In this document: piece by piece, positions 11,859-24,532 of the stretch | Layout: every line of letters starts with the position of its first letter | Numbering within the stretch: the stretch's first letter is position 1 | Assembly: GCF_019399895.1 (NCBI RefSeq) | Contig: NC_091887.1 | Location: forward strand, 3,286,001 to 3,350,000 | Reading direction: 5' to 3' | Origin: Cardiocondyla obscurior | Taxonomy: Eukaryota; Arthropoda; Insecta; Hymenoptera; Formicidae | DNA length: 64,000 nucleotides | Made by a program: the position numbers and the translations under genes | The notes under the pieces: generated by a model | Told to the model about the DNA's origin: nothing | Databases searched by the model: none | What the model saw: the letters and a program-made list of their open reading frames with translations, nothing else

Positions 11859-14053
11859 ATTATATTTGTTGGAACATTCGATACGCACTTAAACTCGCTA
11901 CTGTGACTTTCTAAGAAAGAAAGTTTATTTAATTCTTCTTCCAATACATCCATTATTGGTTTTGGAACTGTTTTTTGTCTTATTCTTTCTCTATACTTTT
12001 CTTCTATTGCATCTTTATCATCTTTTTCTAATCCTAATTCTTTCTTAATAACTTTTAATTGTTCGTGAAGAATATATTTTCTATGTTGCTGTTTAACTTT
12101 TTCTTCAACTTCTCTGCCAATTTTCTGCTGCAGCTTACTCAACTCATATTCTTTTTTTAAAAGCGCAAGCGACAACCTCAGTCGTTTTAAAATCTATATA
12201 TAAAATATTATATTTTTATATGATATAACAATTTTATTTTTGCTTATTACTTAGATATAATAAATATTATAATGGTGTTACTTACATCCATTTCTTCTAA
12301 AACTTGCTGTAATTCCTGTGCATCTGCTCCTGTTAAAGCAGCACCTAAATCACTAAGATAAACTGGATTATCTACAACTCTTTGCCCTTGATGCAACATT
12401 TGTTGCAGAGATTCACGATACAAAGGATTCATACTAATTATATCTCGGATTGTTTTGATGAGTTCTTGCGTCAATGCCTGTGTAGAAAATATTTACAATA
12501 GTAAAATTATTCCAAATTTAAAATAATATATTAAATAATGTACATCCAATAAAAATTGACATTTTTTTCATTTCTTTTTTTTTTTTGTAATAAAAAAATT
12601 TTATTAATTTCGATTTGGAGATATTGTAATTTATTTTAAGTTACCTTGATCTCCTCAGTTTGTTTAAACTTTTCGTGTGTGACATTTACAACTTCCACCA
12701 TTAGTACAAGTTGATTATCAAGAACATTTGATGTGTCCAATGGTTTTTCTGTACTTTTCTCAAGCGGATCTGTCAATGGTTTTATCTCTATAGAGCTCAT
12801 CTCACTGGCTTTTTCTGTTCTCTCAATTCGTTCTGTTGCTCTATTCTCCATTTTTTTGCGTAATGATCTTCGATTCGTCTTGCCACTGGTTACTGTATCG
12901 TCTACAGGAACGGTAATTGTAGTATTTAATAGTGGAAACGTCAGTTTCATCTCTGTATAAAGTAGGTAGGGCAATATTTAAACAATACAACCAAAGAATA
13001 AAGCCACACCACTTTAAGCTCAACCAAGATTTCTATTAAAATATTAATTTTTTGTGCACTGTCTTATCTCTACTGTAACATGAACATAGTTAATATATTC
13101 TTTACCATGTTCTGCTTTTGAGGTGGTATCTTCAACAATTTGGTTAACAATTTTGATTCTTCTGTGTGCCATAATCACTAATCTTAATCGATTTCCTAGG
13201 TCTTGTACCTCATGCACTTGAGCAAAGGTTCCAATTGGATAAATGTCATCTAAAGTTTGAACAACATCAGCTTCATTCCTATACAAATTAAGATTTTGTT
13301 ATTTTTATTACATATTTTATTTTATTTTATTTTATTACATATTACATATTACATTATTACTTTATTACATATTACATTATTACATACCATTTAGATAAGT
13401 ATTAAATTAGACATTATTTATGTCAATATTAATACTAATAAATACTTGACAGAACTTACTCTTCAGATTTCTTCAAAAAGACTCCTACGTAAGGCTGATT
13501 TAGCTTAATCTTCCTTCGTATCAAATCTATCAAAACTGGATTACTAATCTCAATTAGTTTAATAAATCTGGGAAAGACTGGATTTCTATTAATGGCAATG
13601 ACTGGTACATGAGGCCATACTTCGGGCACCACTACGGTAGCAGGTAAAGAAGCAGGATAATCCCCAGTTTGTTCTCCATTGCCATCGCTAAACAAAATAA
13701 AGAGAAAGAAAAGTTATTAAAATTTTAAAAAGTTTGATAATATAAGAAATAAAACATATTAACTGAAAAGATTATATGAAAATTATTACTAAAATAAGAG
13801 AAATAAATTTGGTTTACCTTGGCGGATCTCGGTCTGAGTATCTCTTGGTGAAAAATCTGACCGATGCGATCGCGGGACGAAATTGAGTGAGTCTCAAGAA
13901 TCCCGGTCTATGGATCGAGTGTTCCGTTCGTGTCAGCCGTGGTCTCAAGCAAATCAGCGACGACCGGTTGGAGCTGCAGAATGAACGTGCGATTGCGCTA
14001 CGCGGCCGTAGGATCAACGGTAACCGAGCATTTACTATCGTCACGAATTGCAT
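9782..14053 (-). CDS. Lon: Lon protease, mitochondrial
   Basis: ATP-dependent AAA+ serine protease of the mitochondrial matrix (LonP1), which degrades damaged proteins and binds mtDNA. Ten exons: 14053-13818, 13687-13460, 13278-13074, 12950-12645, 12477-12286, 12193-11889, 11765-11626, 11538-11256, 11055-10152 and 10003-9782. They sum to 1006 residues, close to the family length. The N-terminus is arginine-rich without acids, as expected of a matrix-targeting sequence. Next come the substrate-binding LON domain (NPVFPRFIK..., PYVGVFLK), a coiled region (YELSKLQQKIGREVEEK), Walker A GPPGVGKTS, Walker B LILIDEVDKIG, and the protease domain with catalytic Ser in PKDGPSAG and Lys in VGGIKEK. The least certain border is the end of exon 3 (donor GTAGAG at 13073-13068). 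Exon 4 is a divergent, charged linker, variable across the family. Lon is head to head with the next gene and converges on gdl. Confidence 0.96.
11796..11853. repeat. (AT)n microsatellite in a Lon intron
   Basis: A nearly pure AT dinucleotide run of about 58 bases lies in the 123-bp intron between Lon exons 6 and 7. The run has no stops in the Lon frame, so the frame reads through it as an Ile-Tyr repeat. The protein family shows that it is intron: the flanking exons join to give SSEFNVTRNYLDW. Confidence 0.95.
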
Positions 14054-14614
14054 GTTCCTCCGAAGCTGTTACAGATTTTCATAAATTCTATTTTCTTCTC
14101 CCAATCGCGCAAAAATTGCTGAGAACGCTAAAAAGGTTTTGCTTTTTTTAAATTTTAATTTTATAGGTTATGACACGAGATTACCACGCGAATACGTAAT
14201 TTAAACCTAACCTAACCTGAAATCCACTCGTAAGTCTCGTAACGTAGGAATCGCAGTCGATGCATGAGTGGTGCGTCTAAACTGCTCGGTGAGCTCTGCT
14301 GTCTAATTGGCGCATATGTTTGGATCTAAAAGAACGTGTAATTAAAAGCCAGAGTTTATCAAGCGCATTATTTTATATTTACATGTAGCTAAATTAAATT
14401 TAAGTTTACTCTATTGTATAAATACAATTATACTAAAAAATGTTTATGTTAAAAATAAATTTTTTATTGTATAAAATTTAAACAAAATTAATTTCTGAAT
14501 TGTTAAATTAACTGTTTGTTAATTTATATTTTCAATTACCACTATTTTTATTTTTAATAACCTAATATATTTCAATTTTAATTTGCAGGTACAGGTAGAT
14601 GTAATTGTTACATC
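14054..14614. promoter_or_regulatory. Divergent promoter region, Lon and unknown gene
   Basis: 561 bases separate the Lon start codon from the start codon of the next gene on the plus strand, so the two probably share a bidirectional promoter. The region contains CCTAACCTAACCT at 14206-14218, which is two and a half units of the insect telomere-type TTAGG motif. An acceptor-like TTTGCAG at 14582-14588 suggests that the plus-strand gene has a spliced 5' UTR. No TATA box stands out. Confidence 0.5.
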
Positions 14615-15635
14615 ATGGATAAAGATATCTATAATAGACAAATAAATAAAAAATCTATAGTTTCACAATCTCAGAGTGGTGACAATCATATAAATTACAA
14701 AATACCTCAACCTATTGCAACAAGGACAAAAAATATTAAAGAAAGCGTTAAGAGCAATAGTATTGATTACAAAAATATTTCTCTTGCTATGACAGGTATT
14801 GTCACAACCATTAAAATTTGTGCTGTACATAATACTAAGATTTTATGAAATACAAATTTTATTTTTCCTACAGGAGAAATAAGTTCAGATGACATATACA
14901 GAAACAGTTTAACACAAAAACAGTCTAATATTACTTTTGTAGAGGACATGGAAGATGATGATGAACAATTCATTTCCAATATAAAGACGATTATCGATAA
15001 AAATTACAATATGTAATGTTATTTATTTTATTATTTAATATATTTTAATTTATTATAATTAGTGTAAACTTTTATTGTACTTTATCACTCAACTTGATAT
15101 TCCGTTATAAACAGGCAAAACAAAGAAAATTTTAGCATAAAAGATTTGCAAAGTAAATCATATTTGGCGAAAAAGAAGAAGTGTGCATTTAGCGATGAAG
15201 ATCAGAATCTAATAAAACGATTCAAAAGCTCGGTGAACAAAAAGAGGTCTTCGCAAAAGCCACAGCAGCTGGAGCATGTTGTTTCTGTTAGCAATCACGA
15301 TTGCACGACTATCTATACGCCACAAATTATGCCAATCGCGAAATATAACGATAACAACGTAAATTTTCGGTATATGTCAATGTGGATATTATTTATATCA
15401 CGCGTATTGTGGCAATTGATTAAACTTATAATTGTAATGTATTATTTTCAGAAGCAAAACGAATGAATTGTTTCTTCACACAGGTTCAAAAACAGTACAG
15501 AAAGATAATCAGTTTTTAATACCAGAAAACGAGAAGACTGTCACTAAAACTGTTACCGAGATAGAAATTGAGCAATTGATTGTTCATGAGATTCATGAAT
15601 TCTTTACGCCACCTCAGAAAAACGACTCGTCATAA
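14615..15635 (+). CDS. Unrecognised lysine-rich protein, 252 residues
   Basis: I do not recognise this protein. Four exons, 14615-14795, 14874-15012, 15115-15369 and 15452-15635, each bounded by GT/AG and in consistent phase, sum to 252 codons plus stop, which argues for a real gene. The protein is hydrophilic and rich in Lys, Asn, Ser and Gln. It has an acidic patch (EDMEDDDEQF, around residue 88), two basic clusters (AKKKKC and NKKRSSQKPQQ, residues about 120-160) that could act as nuclear localisation signals, and a C-terminus ending EFFTPPQKNDSS. There is no signal peptide, membrane segment or obvious enzyme motif. A nuclear or cytoskeletal adaptor would fit the composition, but that is only inference. 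It is divergent to Lon and tandem to GCP2. Confidence 0.75.
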
Positions 15636-16277
15636 AATAATTCGTAATTTATATAAATATAAAATAATCTTTAAGTTTATTGTAACATTTATCAATTTGC
15701 TATAGCACAGCAGTATAAGCTATATGTATTATAGAAGGATTATTTGTGAAATAATCAATACATAATTGTTATATCTTTAAAATTTTTTCTTGTTTCATTT
15801 AAAGTTAATCTAAAAAAATAAACAATTATAAATAAATGTTATTTGAATTTATCTTATAATAGAGATGTAAATTGTTTTAAATGAAATAGGTAGAGAAGAA
15901 ATAAAAATTCATGCATTTAAGACGTAAATATAAAACATATTTCTTGAAAAATTATTTTACATTTTTATTTAAGTATATATAAAGTGCAAAATACAAAATA
16001 AGCACTTTTCAGTAATATTTTCGTTTTAAATGCATCCGTTTATCACATTTAGAATTTAAACATTACCGCGAAACGATGATGAAGCCCTCACTAGATGGCA
16101 AACCCGCAAACATCGTCATAACCTATCCAGTAAGCTTTCAAAAACCGTAAAGAGATGTTTCACCGATACTTAAAATGATTATCTTTTCACAAAATTAAGT
16201 AAATGTTTGCATGATTTGTATAATATTGTACTAATCTAATATTGAGCATTGTGATCAAGCTAAAACAATCAACAACG
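15636..16277. other. Spacer with poly(A) signal, upstream of GCP2
   Basis: AT-rich spacer. AATAAA at 15817-15822 is a likely polyadenylation signal for the unrecognised gene, 182 bases past its stop. The last 200 bases before 16278 should hold the GCP2 promoter. No gene is seen. Confidence 0.55.
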
Positions 16278-19200
16278 ATGAGTGAATTTAAATTACATCA
16301 TTTAATAGTGCAGTTGATTGAATTGCTAGGGTGAGTAATAATATTTTTTTCATTTGTGCAAATTTATGTTATAGATTTAAATAAATATGATAAATCTTAC
16401 AATAAATTTTACTGTTTGTGACAGATATGTGTAATAATATATATATTATTCTCCTAGCTCGGAATCTGCTCCAGAAACACATTTGGAAAAACTGCAGAAG
16501 GAAAGTTTGACAGCAAATGCATTAAATGTTGTTGCTTCTCACAGTTGTATTCAGGATCTTGCTAAGATTTCATTTCAATCAGAATTATTTTTACAGAAGT
16601 ATGAGGAACTAAAGTCAAAAAAGTTAGTGATCTGTGTATATGAATAGACATCATGATTTTTGTTTAACAAAAGTAAGAAAATCTATACTTTTTCAGGGTA
16701 GATTTGCTAGGTCCATTTGTACAGACATTAAAATTAATATCTGAAGATGAAGAGCTAAAGAGATATTTATCAAGGAGTGTACCAAAGGCAGCAGCTAGTT
16801 CTTTGAAAGATCAAACTTATATTACCCAAGAAGATTTGCCTAAGGTAATAATATAATACAAGATGATTTAATAAAAATTATATTTATATATTTAATTAGT
16901 AGTATATGAAACCAAGTATTCTTGTTTATGCTTTATTTCTTTTCAATGTTATATCGGTATATATTATATATAATTTTTTAAATACTAAACAGATTTGCAA
17001 AACTGTAATTAAAGCTGCTGTGGAAGGAGGAAAAAAATTGAATCAACAAGTTTGTTCAATCAGTAAGAAAAATGACAGTGCCTTAGTGAAATATAATTGG
17101 GTAATAGAACGTCCTCGTATAACTTGGGATTTTCACAATGACACTACAGTAGCACATTATCAAAGTTTGTAAATAAGTTTCTCTATGGAATATAACATTA
17201 TGGTAAAAAAAACATTTACATTTGAAATAATGAAATTTACAGAGGTTGTACCAATTGTATCTCAAGAGTCCATACTTCTCTGGGACATTTTATATTGCCT
17301 GAAAGGAATAGATGGATCATATATTGTTTCAGAGCCATTAACAAATCCTTATGCTGTAAAAACCTTTAACATATCACCAGATGTTGGTAAGGAATATGTA
17401 AAAAGATTATTAGAAATAAGAAATTTTAATTTAAATTAATAATTGTCACAAGTACAGAGTTAAATATTTTGAATTTTATTTATAGGCATATCATTTAAGC
17501 AATTAGCACAACAGATATTACCATTAGCTTCATATTATTCTATGACAGTGAGATTTGTTGAAGAAAAAGTTTCGCCGGATGATGGACAAGTTAATCATGC
17601 TTTAAGAGGAGCTATACGATCTTTGTTGAAAGATTATTTGGTATGAGTTAAAATTTATAATATAATATAATTTTTTAAAGACAATATATATTCATGTTTC
17701 TCTATTTCAATACATGCTTAAATTAATTTTATATTACAGCTTTTTGTTGTGCAACTTGAGACAGAACACATTCATGGTAAACTGAGTTTACAGAAACTAT
17801 GGTTTTACATTCAACCTACTATGCTTACCATGTCTCTACTTTCTCAAACTACGTCTATAATATGTAAGGTCAGTTTAAAAACATGAACTAATAGCAAATA
17901 AATAATTTTTATTGCTTCTAGATTTTAAATACTTAGTGCATAAATTTGTTACAAATAAAAAACCAATATAATATAAAATATTTAATTTTAGGCGAACGCT
18001 AAAGGAGGCAAAGTACTGAGTCTTCTACATGACCAAACTTTGAATAATGTTAGTGGTGAAGCAAAGTCTAAAGAACTGTGCTTATATCTAATACAAGCGG
18101 CGAGTATGCCTTATATGCAAATATTAGAAAAGTGGGTTTACAAAGGAGTTATATGCGATCCGTATCAGGAAGTTAGTATTGTATCAATTTGTGTGTGTTG
18201 AATGTGACACAGTTACTTATTTATTTATCAGTTCTTTGTAGAGGATAACGATATGATTCAAAGAGAGGAACTTCCCGTGGATTATTCTGCAGATTATTGG
18301 GAAAAAAGATATACTATGCGATTGGAAAGGATACCCGTATTTTTGAACGAACATGCGCAAACTATACTTAGAACAGGAAAATATTTTAATGTGATTAGGC
18401 AGTGTGGTACGTTTCAAAAGAATACAATAGCATTGTACAATTATATTAATAATTAAAATAAATGTTATTTATGTAATAATTATTAATTATCTCGTGTATT
18501 AGTTTGTAAATTGCTAAATTATAAATTGTTTTGTAACGATTTAGGTAAAACAGTACAATGGGGAAAACAAGAACCATTGAGTTATCAGTATCAAGGACAA
18601 AAATATATTGCTGCTATCGATAGGGCATATTCAGAGGCTGCCAGAAAACTATTGGAGGTACTCATGAAGGAAAATGATCTGATGGGTAGATTACGTAGTG
18701 TCAAGAATTACTTTCTTCTTGCTCAGGGAGATTTTGTGGTAAGTTTAATTTTTATTTTTTTAACATATTTTGTTGTTAATTTTGACGATGTAGTTTAAAA
18801 TAAAACTTATACATGAATTTTTTTCTATTGTAATTTTAAAAATTGTTTTATTACACTGTTAATTTTTATAAAATAGTAATTTTAATATTTAAATCAGTTT
18901 ACTTTTTATCTTTATTTTTTCCCAACCCACTTTTTTTTTTTTTTTTTTTTTTTTTTAAGAAGGTCATTATCTTCTACATTTCGATTTAATAATTTTTTGT
19001 ACAAAAATCCAGGACAGCCTGTTAGCATTTTATAAAATTGTTAATTTATATTATGAAATATTTGTTTTTTTTTTACATTAGGTACAGTTTATGAATTTGT
19101 GTGAGGCAGAATTAAATAAGAGTATGTATGATATCGTCCTACATCGTTTAGCATCTCTTCTTGAAGTTGCCTTACGAATGTCCACTGCAGATTCAGATCC

Positions 19201-21528
19201 TTATAAGGATGATCTAAAACCAGAATTACTTCCATATGATTTACAATATCAAATGTTTAAAATACTCTTCATTCAAACTAAAGATAAGAAAGGTATGCCA
19301 TTAAAATCATCATGCTTATTCAATTATATTAAAATAAAACATTAATAACGTAAATAACTTTATCTTGCAGAACATTGTTTTCAAGCAGGCAAAGTTTTGA
19401 CTGGTTTGGAGGCATTTGTCTTCAATTACGATGTCAAATGGCCAGTGTCTTTAATTATCAATAGAAAGGCCATAGCTTGTTATCAAATGTTGTTTAGACA
19501 TTTGTTTTATTGTAAATATGTTGAGAGACTTTTGTGCAGGTAATTTATATTGTTTTAGCAGAACATATGTTTTATATTTATAACAAAATTCTAAAATTTA
19601 ATTAATTCTAGAGTATGGATTAGCAATAAAATAGCAAAGACTTTTACCCATGAAGTGGCTATGGCTTATAGGCAAGCATTTTCATTACGACAAAGAATGC
19701 TTGATTGTATACAACATTTGGAGTATTATATGATGGTAGAAGTTGTGGAACCAAATTGGTTAAAGTTTATAAATAAGATGAGTAAGGTAATGATTTAATT
19801 TAAATTTTTATTTAAAGAACATATGTATTTTTTTTTGTTTTGTTAATGTAAATAGAATATACATTTTGTATTGGACTTACTTCATATATTTAAATTAATA
19901 TCAGGTTAGTAATGTTGATGACGTACTGAGCGTGCATCAAGATTTGCAAGACAGTTATCTGAAAGAATGTATGTTAACGGATCCTGATCTTCTTGGCTGC
20001 ATTACTGGCATATGTGCCATATGTATAGAATTCTGCAATTTTATGCAGGTAAACCATTGCTATTGCTAATAATTATTTAATTCGCATGCATGTGCAAAAT
20101 TACATCTAACAACTTTTTCCTCTAATAACGTGATCATTGTTTCAATTGGATTACTTACATCGCTTTACTCATATATTTTTAACATATTAATGAATATTTT
20201 AAGTCTCATGTTCTTTTCTTTTTATAATTTATTTACATTAACAATTTATGTTTTCAAATAAAAATTTGTTTACATATTTTTCTTAAATCATACGTTATTT
20301 AAACTTTTTTTTAAAAAAGCACATTATAGTTAATAAGTGATATTTAATAAATAAATGATAAGAATAAATATAACGGGAAAAGAAGGAAACTAAACCAGAG
20401 TTTCAAAAGTTTGATGTATTAAGTTTTAATATTCTGCTAATGTTAAGCGTATGAGCCGCTACTACATTGATGCTGAATTGACATCCATGATTGGTACCTG
20501 TCAGGAAGATGTCTATGAATATGAGGTATATCTTTAAAGCTTTAAGCTCGTTCGAATGCATCTTTGTAGCTCTAGAATCATGAAGCATTTCTTTGCAGAT
20601 AAAACATCTTCATTATTATTATTATTAAATTATTAAGAACATGTGACTATTTATTATTTCTAATTTGCATGTTATACAATTTATGTGAATATACGATCAT
20701 AAATTGTAAAATTTAACGAGCATAGATTTTAACATTTATTCAAATTTTAACATATAAAAAGATTTACTGCATCTCTATACGTAATTGTATTGGAATGTTA
20801 TGTAATTGTACCATGTCTTAAATTTTTTAACGTGAAATAGTTAATATAATAATTAATATCTATGTATTTCTTAAAAATATAGACGAAGAAGAAGTAAGTA
20901 TACAAATTAGAAATATAAAGCAGTGTTTGTTTCATATAAAATAATGTGCATTATCGTTTTCTTATGATGCAAGTGTATAAAAGAATATTTAATTATAAAA
21001 TTAAAAAATATTTTATTTTGATAGTTAATCGTAAAAAATTAAATAATTTATAATAGCTTATCGATACAGTATTACATCATTTAAAAAAAAATGTATTATG
21101 TATCACACGTATCTGTTATTTTCAAAAATTATTTTTTAATTCTATTTACGTAATATATACAATACATGTTTTACATTAATTGAATACTTTTTTATAGAAT
21201 GAGAATAATTCTACAACAAAAGAAGGGACAGGAAGTTTTGAAGAAACAATCGTATCATTGGATGAAAAATTTACTAAAGTATTGACACGACTTCTAGACC
21301 GAATTTGCGATTTGGGTTGTGATAATAATTACGAAAAATTACTTAACGTGTTGTGTCGGTAAGAATTTTCTTTGTATTATTTTTTAAAACTAATATTATA
21401 TTATTCATTAATTCTAATAGTTGTATATGATTTTTGTTTGAATTAGACTTGATTTCAATATGTTTTACACCGATAAACTAATATATCGAGGGAAGGAAAA
21501 GACCATCACACAGGATATATCTGGTTAG
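16278..21528 (+). CDS. Grip84: Gamma-tubulin complex component 2 (GCP2)
   Basis: Core subunit of the gamma-tubulin small complex, which with GCP3 and gamma-tubulin nucleates microtubules at centrosomes. Exons: 16278-16330, 16458-16622, 16697-16844, 16993-17164, 17243-17386, 17486-17640, 17740-17868, 17992-18171, 18232-18406, 18545-18738, 19082-19292, 19371-19539, 19612-19786, 19905-20048, probable cassette 20448-20525, 21198-21358 and 21447-21528. Total is 844 residues with the cassette, 818 without. The N-terminal Spc97/Spc98 (GRIP1) half includes QVNHALRGAIRSLLKDYL, LSLQKLWFYIQPTM and ILEKWVYKGVICDPY. The C-terminal, gamma-tubulin-binding GRIP2 half includes LALRMSTAD-type VALRMSTADSDPYKDDLK, WPVSLIINRKA, YQMLFRHLFYCKYVERLL and LRQRMLD. 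The 17164/17243 junction is the least certain. The gene converges on tectonic. Confidence 0.95.
18931..18956. repeat. Poly-T run in a GCP2 intron
   Basis: A run of 26 T bases lies in the 343-bp intron before the exon at 19082. It is a simple repeat, possibly unstable in length. Confidence 0.95.
20448..20525 (+). other. Probable 78-nt cassette exon of GCP2
   Basis: Inside the 1.15-kb intron 20049-21197 a 78-base segment (26 codons) is open in exactly the phase GCP2 needs. It is preceded by an AAG acceptor and followed by a GAG|GTATAT donor. It encodes RMSRYYIDAELTSMIGTC plus eight more residues, mostly acidic. It sits where GCP2 proteins have a variable linker between the two C-terminal helical blocks, after FCNFMQ. 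Inclusion or skipping both keep the frame. The weak AAG acceptor suggests regulated use. Confidence 0.6.
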
Positions 21529-21583
21529 TAATACATCATTTCTCATTAATGTGTACCCATACGTGTAGAAACATGCACACACG

Positions 21584-21589
21584 AATAAA
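21584..21589 (+). terminator. Poly(A) signal of GCP2
   Basis: AATAAA 56 bases past the GCP2 stop codon and before the converging tectonic stop, so the likely cleavage signal. Confidence 0.6.
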
Positions 21590-21825
21590 TGGCGATAATA
21601 TAATTTTTACAAAGTATATTGTACTCTTTTCTTTGTTTATAATTAATCTTCTATCACAAAAAAAGCCGTATTAGATCAAATCAAATTCTTACATTTCGAT
21701 AAGAATAGCCTTGACTTTGAAGCTACTGCCTTAGATATATTAATTCATTAATTTCGTATATACGTACGTAAACAAATTTTGGAACAAGGAAAGTATTTGT
21801 ATTTATATGATACATATATATATAA

Positions 21826-24413
21826 TTAAAATAATACAAATAATAAACACGATACAAAAAAAATCAGTATATTTGGTATTTCTAATATTCTTGAATCGTT
21901 TAAAAAAGGATAAAAAAAATCATAAGGCAGTGTGATATCTAAATTAGACCCACCGACAAAATTATATTTAGACGGTTTTGAAACATCATGAAAATTAAGA
22001 TAGGAAATAAGATTAACATCTAGAATATCTGTACAATTTTTTAACGAGCATTTCAACCAACTAATATCCTCTTCCTTACTGAATGCAATTCCTACGCCCA
22101 ATATTTTATAATTCGTAAAAGTTTTAGGATTCGTCAATGTGGAATAAAGGATATTTAAATGCATAGATGTAACTAATCCTGAGCATAAGATTCGTTTCCC
22201 AATTGTGTGCGCAGTCACAATATTTCGTGGTATCCTATCGAACACAATATGCAACCAATCATTAACATTTGTGCTGGAAAAATTACCCAGTTTTGAAACA
22301 TAAGTGTTATAGTATTGACTTATATTTAAAAAAGCATTATTCATTAAAAACTGCATAGTCAAATTTTGTAGTTCCGCGCAAGAGATCGCAGTGAAATTTT
22401 TAACAAATAATTTGACAGAACATGTTAATTTAATATCTTCACCAAATAGGACGATATGTCTATTAATTCGGTCACATTCTCCATTTTTATTAGCCAAAGG
22501 CAACGTAAGAAATCCATCAGTTCTGTTAAAAAATATATCACTTTTATTGGCATAAGAAACCCCAATAATAATCGGTTTACCCATTACGTAACCAGGATTT
22601 CCACTACGCCTAAAGACTTTTGTATTATTTGAATTTATCCATTTGTATTCTATTTCAAAGTGTTGATAAAATGCATTAGAAACATTTCCTATATTGAAAT
22701 ATGCGTCAACAGTATTAATACCAGCGGAACCATTGTGACTAATTACATATTTCAGACCCTTTACAATATTAATACAAGTAGAATTCGTGCAGAATCCTAA
22801 TACGCTGGTTTCATTACATTCCGAAAATGACTTCAAGCAGTAATGGGTTCTTACAGGCAAACAAATACTGCTGTGACACGCCTAAAAAAGGTTTTTAGTA
22901 TTAAGAGAAATAACAAGCTCCTGGATATTCAAAAACTTTCGTATGTAATATTTTGCTCTAAATCTTATTCTCTTCGAAATATTTTAATTATTTTTTCTGC
23001 ACTCTGTATAATGTATTTATTACATTTTTATACAAATTTATTAATTTAATTTACCTGTTTCATAATAAATGTGTCGTTGAATGACGGAGATTTAATAACG
23101 GTGAAATCACTGTAAGTCACAGTAAATAAATATGGATTAATGTTTGTTAGTTCATTTTGTATACATGTACCTTTCCAATTTTGTAAATATTTTAAAATCT
23201 TCTTAAATGTACATATTCCAGTAAATCCAGATTGTAGAAACTCTGAGACAACATATTATTAAATATATTAATGATAATTATTACATATTAGTAAAAATTT
23301 GTTATTAAATTAAAGTCTTTTAACAATGGAATCTTAATAAAAAAAAATTAAGTGTTTACTTTTTATTAATTTTGGTTTACACTAATTTTACCTATTGTGC
23401 CAATAGATTTGTCATGTAATTTCCATAATACATCTCCATGTTGATAATACCTTGACAAATTATATTCGGGCAATATTGTGTTATATTCCATTTTCCATTT
23501 GTAATTTTTTATTTGTATCATTTTCCATAGATCTTTATTAAATAATATCTAGAAAAAAAAACAGTAGTAATTTAATCGTCAACTTCTTTAACAATTAATT
23601 TTTAAAATAGAAATTATCCAAAAATATATACTTATAAAATTAATTAAGTAACTGACTTTGTATTTATTAATAAAATTGTATTGTTTTATTACGCATTACG
23701 TACTCACCAGATCATTATCAGTACTATACGTAGATGGAAAATTGTCGTATAAAATGCAAAACAAATTATTTGCAAGTTTTTCAAAAATGAAGGGTGTGTT
23801 ATTTCGTTGTATGAAATTTCGGTTATAACAATATCGACTATTGTAAAGCTCTATATGATAATCTTGACAATATGAAAAGGCAGACAAGTGAAAGTGATCG
23901 CAGTCTAAGTCACAGCAGCAATTGATGTCACAAGAAAAGTTCTGTAAAAAAAAAAAAAAATAGAAATAGAAATAGAAATATATATTTACGAGATATAATA
24001 ATTATGTAATCAAGAATAAGTATATTTGTACGTACTGTTAAATCACATTCGCATATTTCTTTTTTTTTTAGTACAAGAGTTTTATCACTCAAATGCATAG
24101 TTTCTGGAGACATTGTTGTTGAAAGTAGAGGAGATATTGTTGTTAAATTTGATTGTATTTTTGACTGTTCCGTTATATTGTCATTTATTTTTGAAGATAT
24201 TTTTTCAGGAATAACAGTAGTAAAAGTGTTATCTTCTTTTGTTTCATTAAATAAATCTTCTAAAGATGGGTCATCAACCTTAGAACTTTGAACATATATA
24301 TTTGAGTCTGTTAATTCATTGCAATTTGTATCGTTACAAATTGATATATCTTCAATTTTGGTATTTTTTGCCTTATCAATATATAGCAGAAATAGCAATA
24401 AAGAAAACAACAT
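21826..24413 (-). CDS. tctn: Tectonic, ciliary transition-zone protein
   Basis: Member of the tectonic family (TCTN1-3; DUF1619), part of the MKS/B9 module that gates protein entry at the ciliary transition zone. Five exons, 24413-24036, 23941-23708, 23548-23392, 23242-23055 and 22881-21826, give 670 residues. An ATG at 24413 starts a signal peptide (MLFSLLLFLLYI). The frame runs on to a TTG at 24425, but that is not a start. After a Ser/Thr-rich, N-glycosylation-rich segment comes the diagnostic cysteine cluster CDINCCCDLDCD (exon 2), then the tectonic domain with many spaced cysteines and NxS/T sites. The protein ends in a hydrophobic segment, NILIFFVSCLLFVLF, a C-terminal membrane anchor as in TCTN2/3-like forms. 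It lies 119 bp downstream of B9D2 on the same strand and converges on GCP2. Confidence 0.88.
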
Positions 24414-24532
24414 TTTAGTTATCAAAATTATGGTTTATGTATATATAAATATTTATTCCAAATTAAACTCTGTTAACTTTCTAATCAAAAATAGATTGCA
24501 TATATAACTTTTTTATTGCCACACTTGTTTGT

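Noticed and set aside
11766..11888. Ile-Tyr repeat segment as part of Lon
   Set aside because: It is a translated AT microsatellite inside an intron; splicing it out restores the conserved SSEFNVTRNYLDW.
16906..17172. ORF beginning upstream of GCP2 exon 4 with a hydrophobic start
   Set aside because: The hydrophobic part is intron; only the part after the acceptor at 16993 matches the GCP2 frame.
20882..20892. Possible 11-base microexon in the long GCP2 intron, between ATATAG and GTAAGT
   Set aside because: Its length is not a multiple of three and would break the GCP2 frame.
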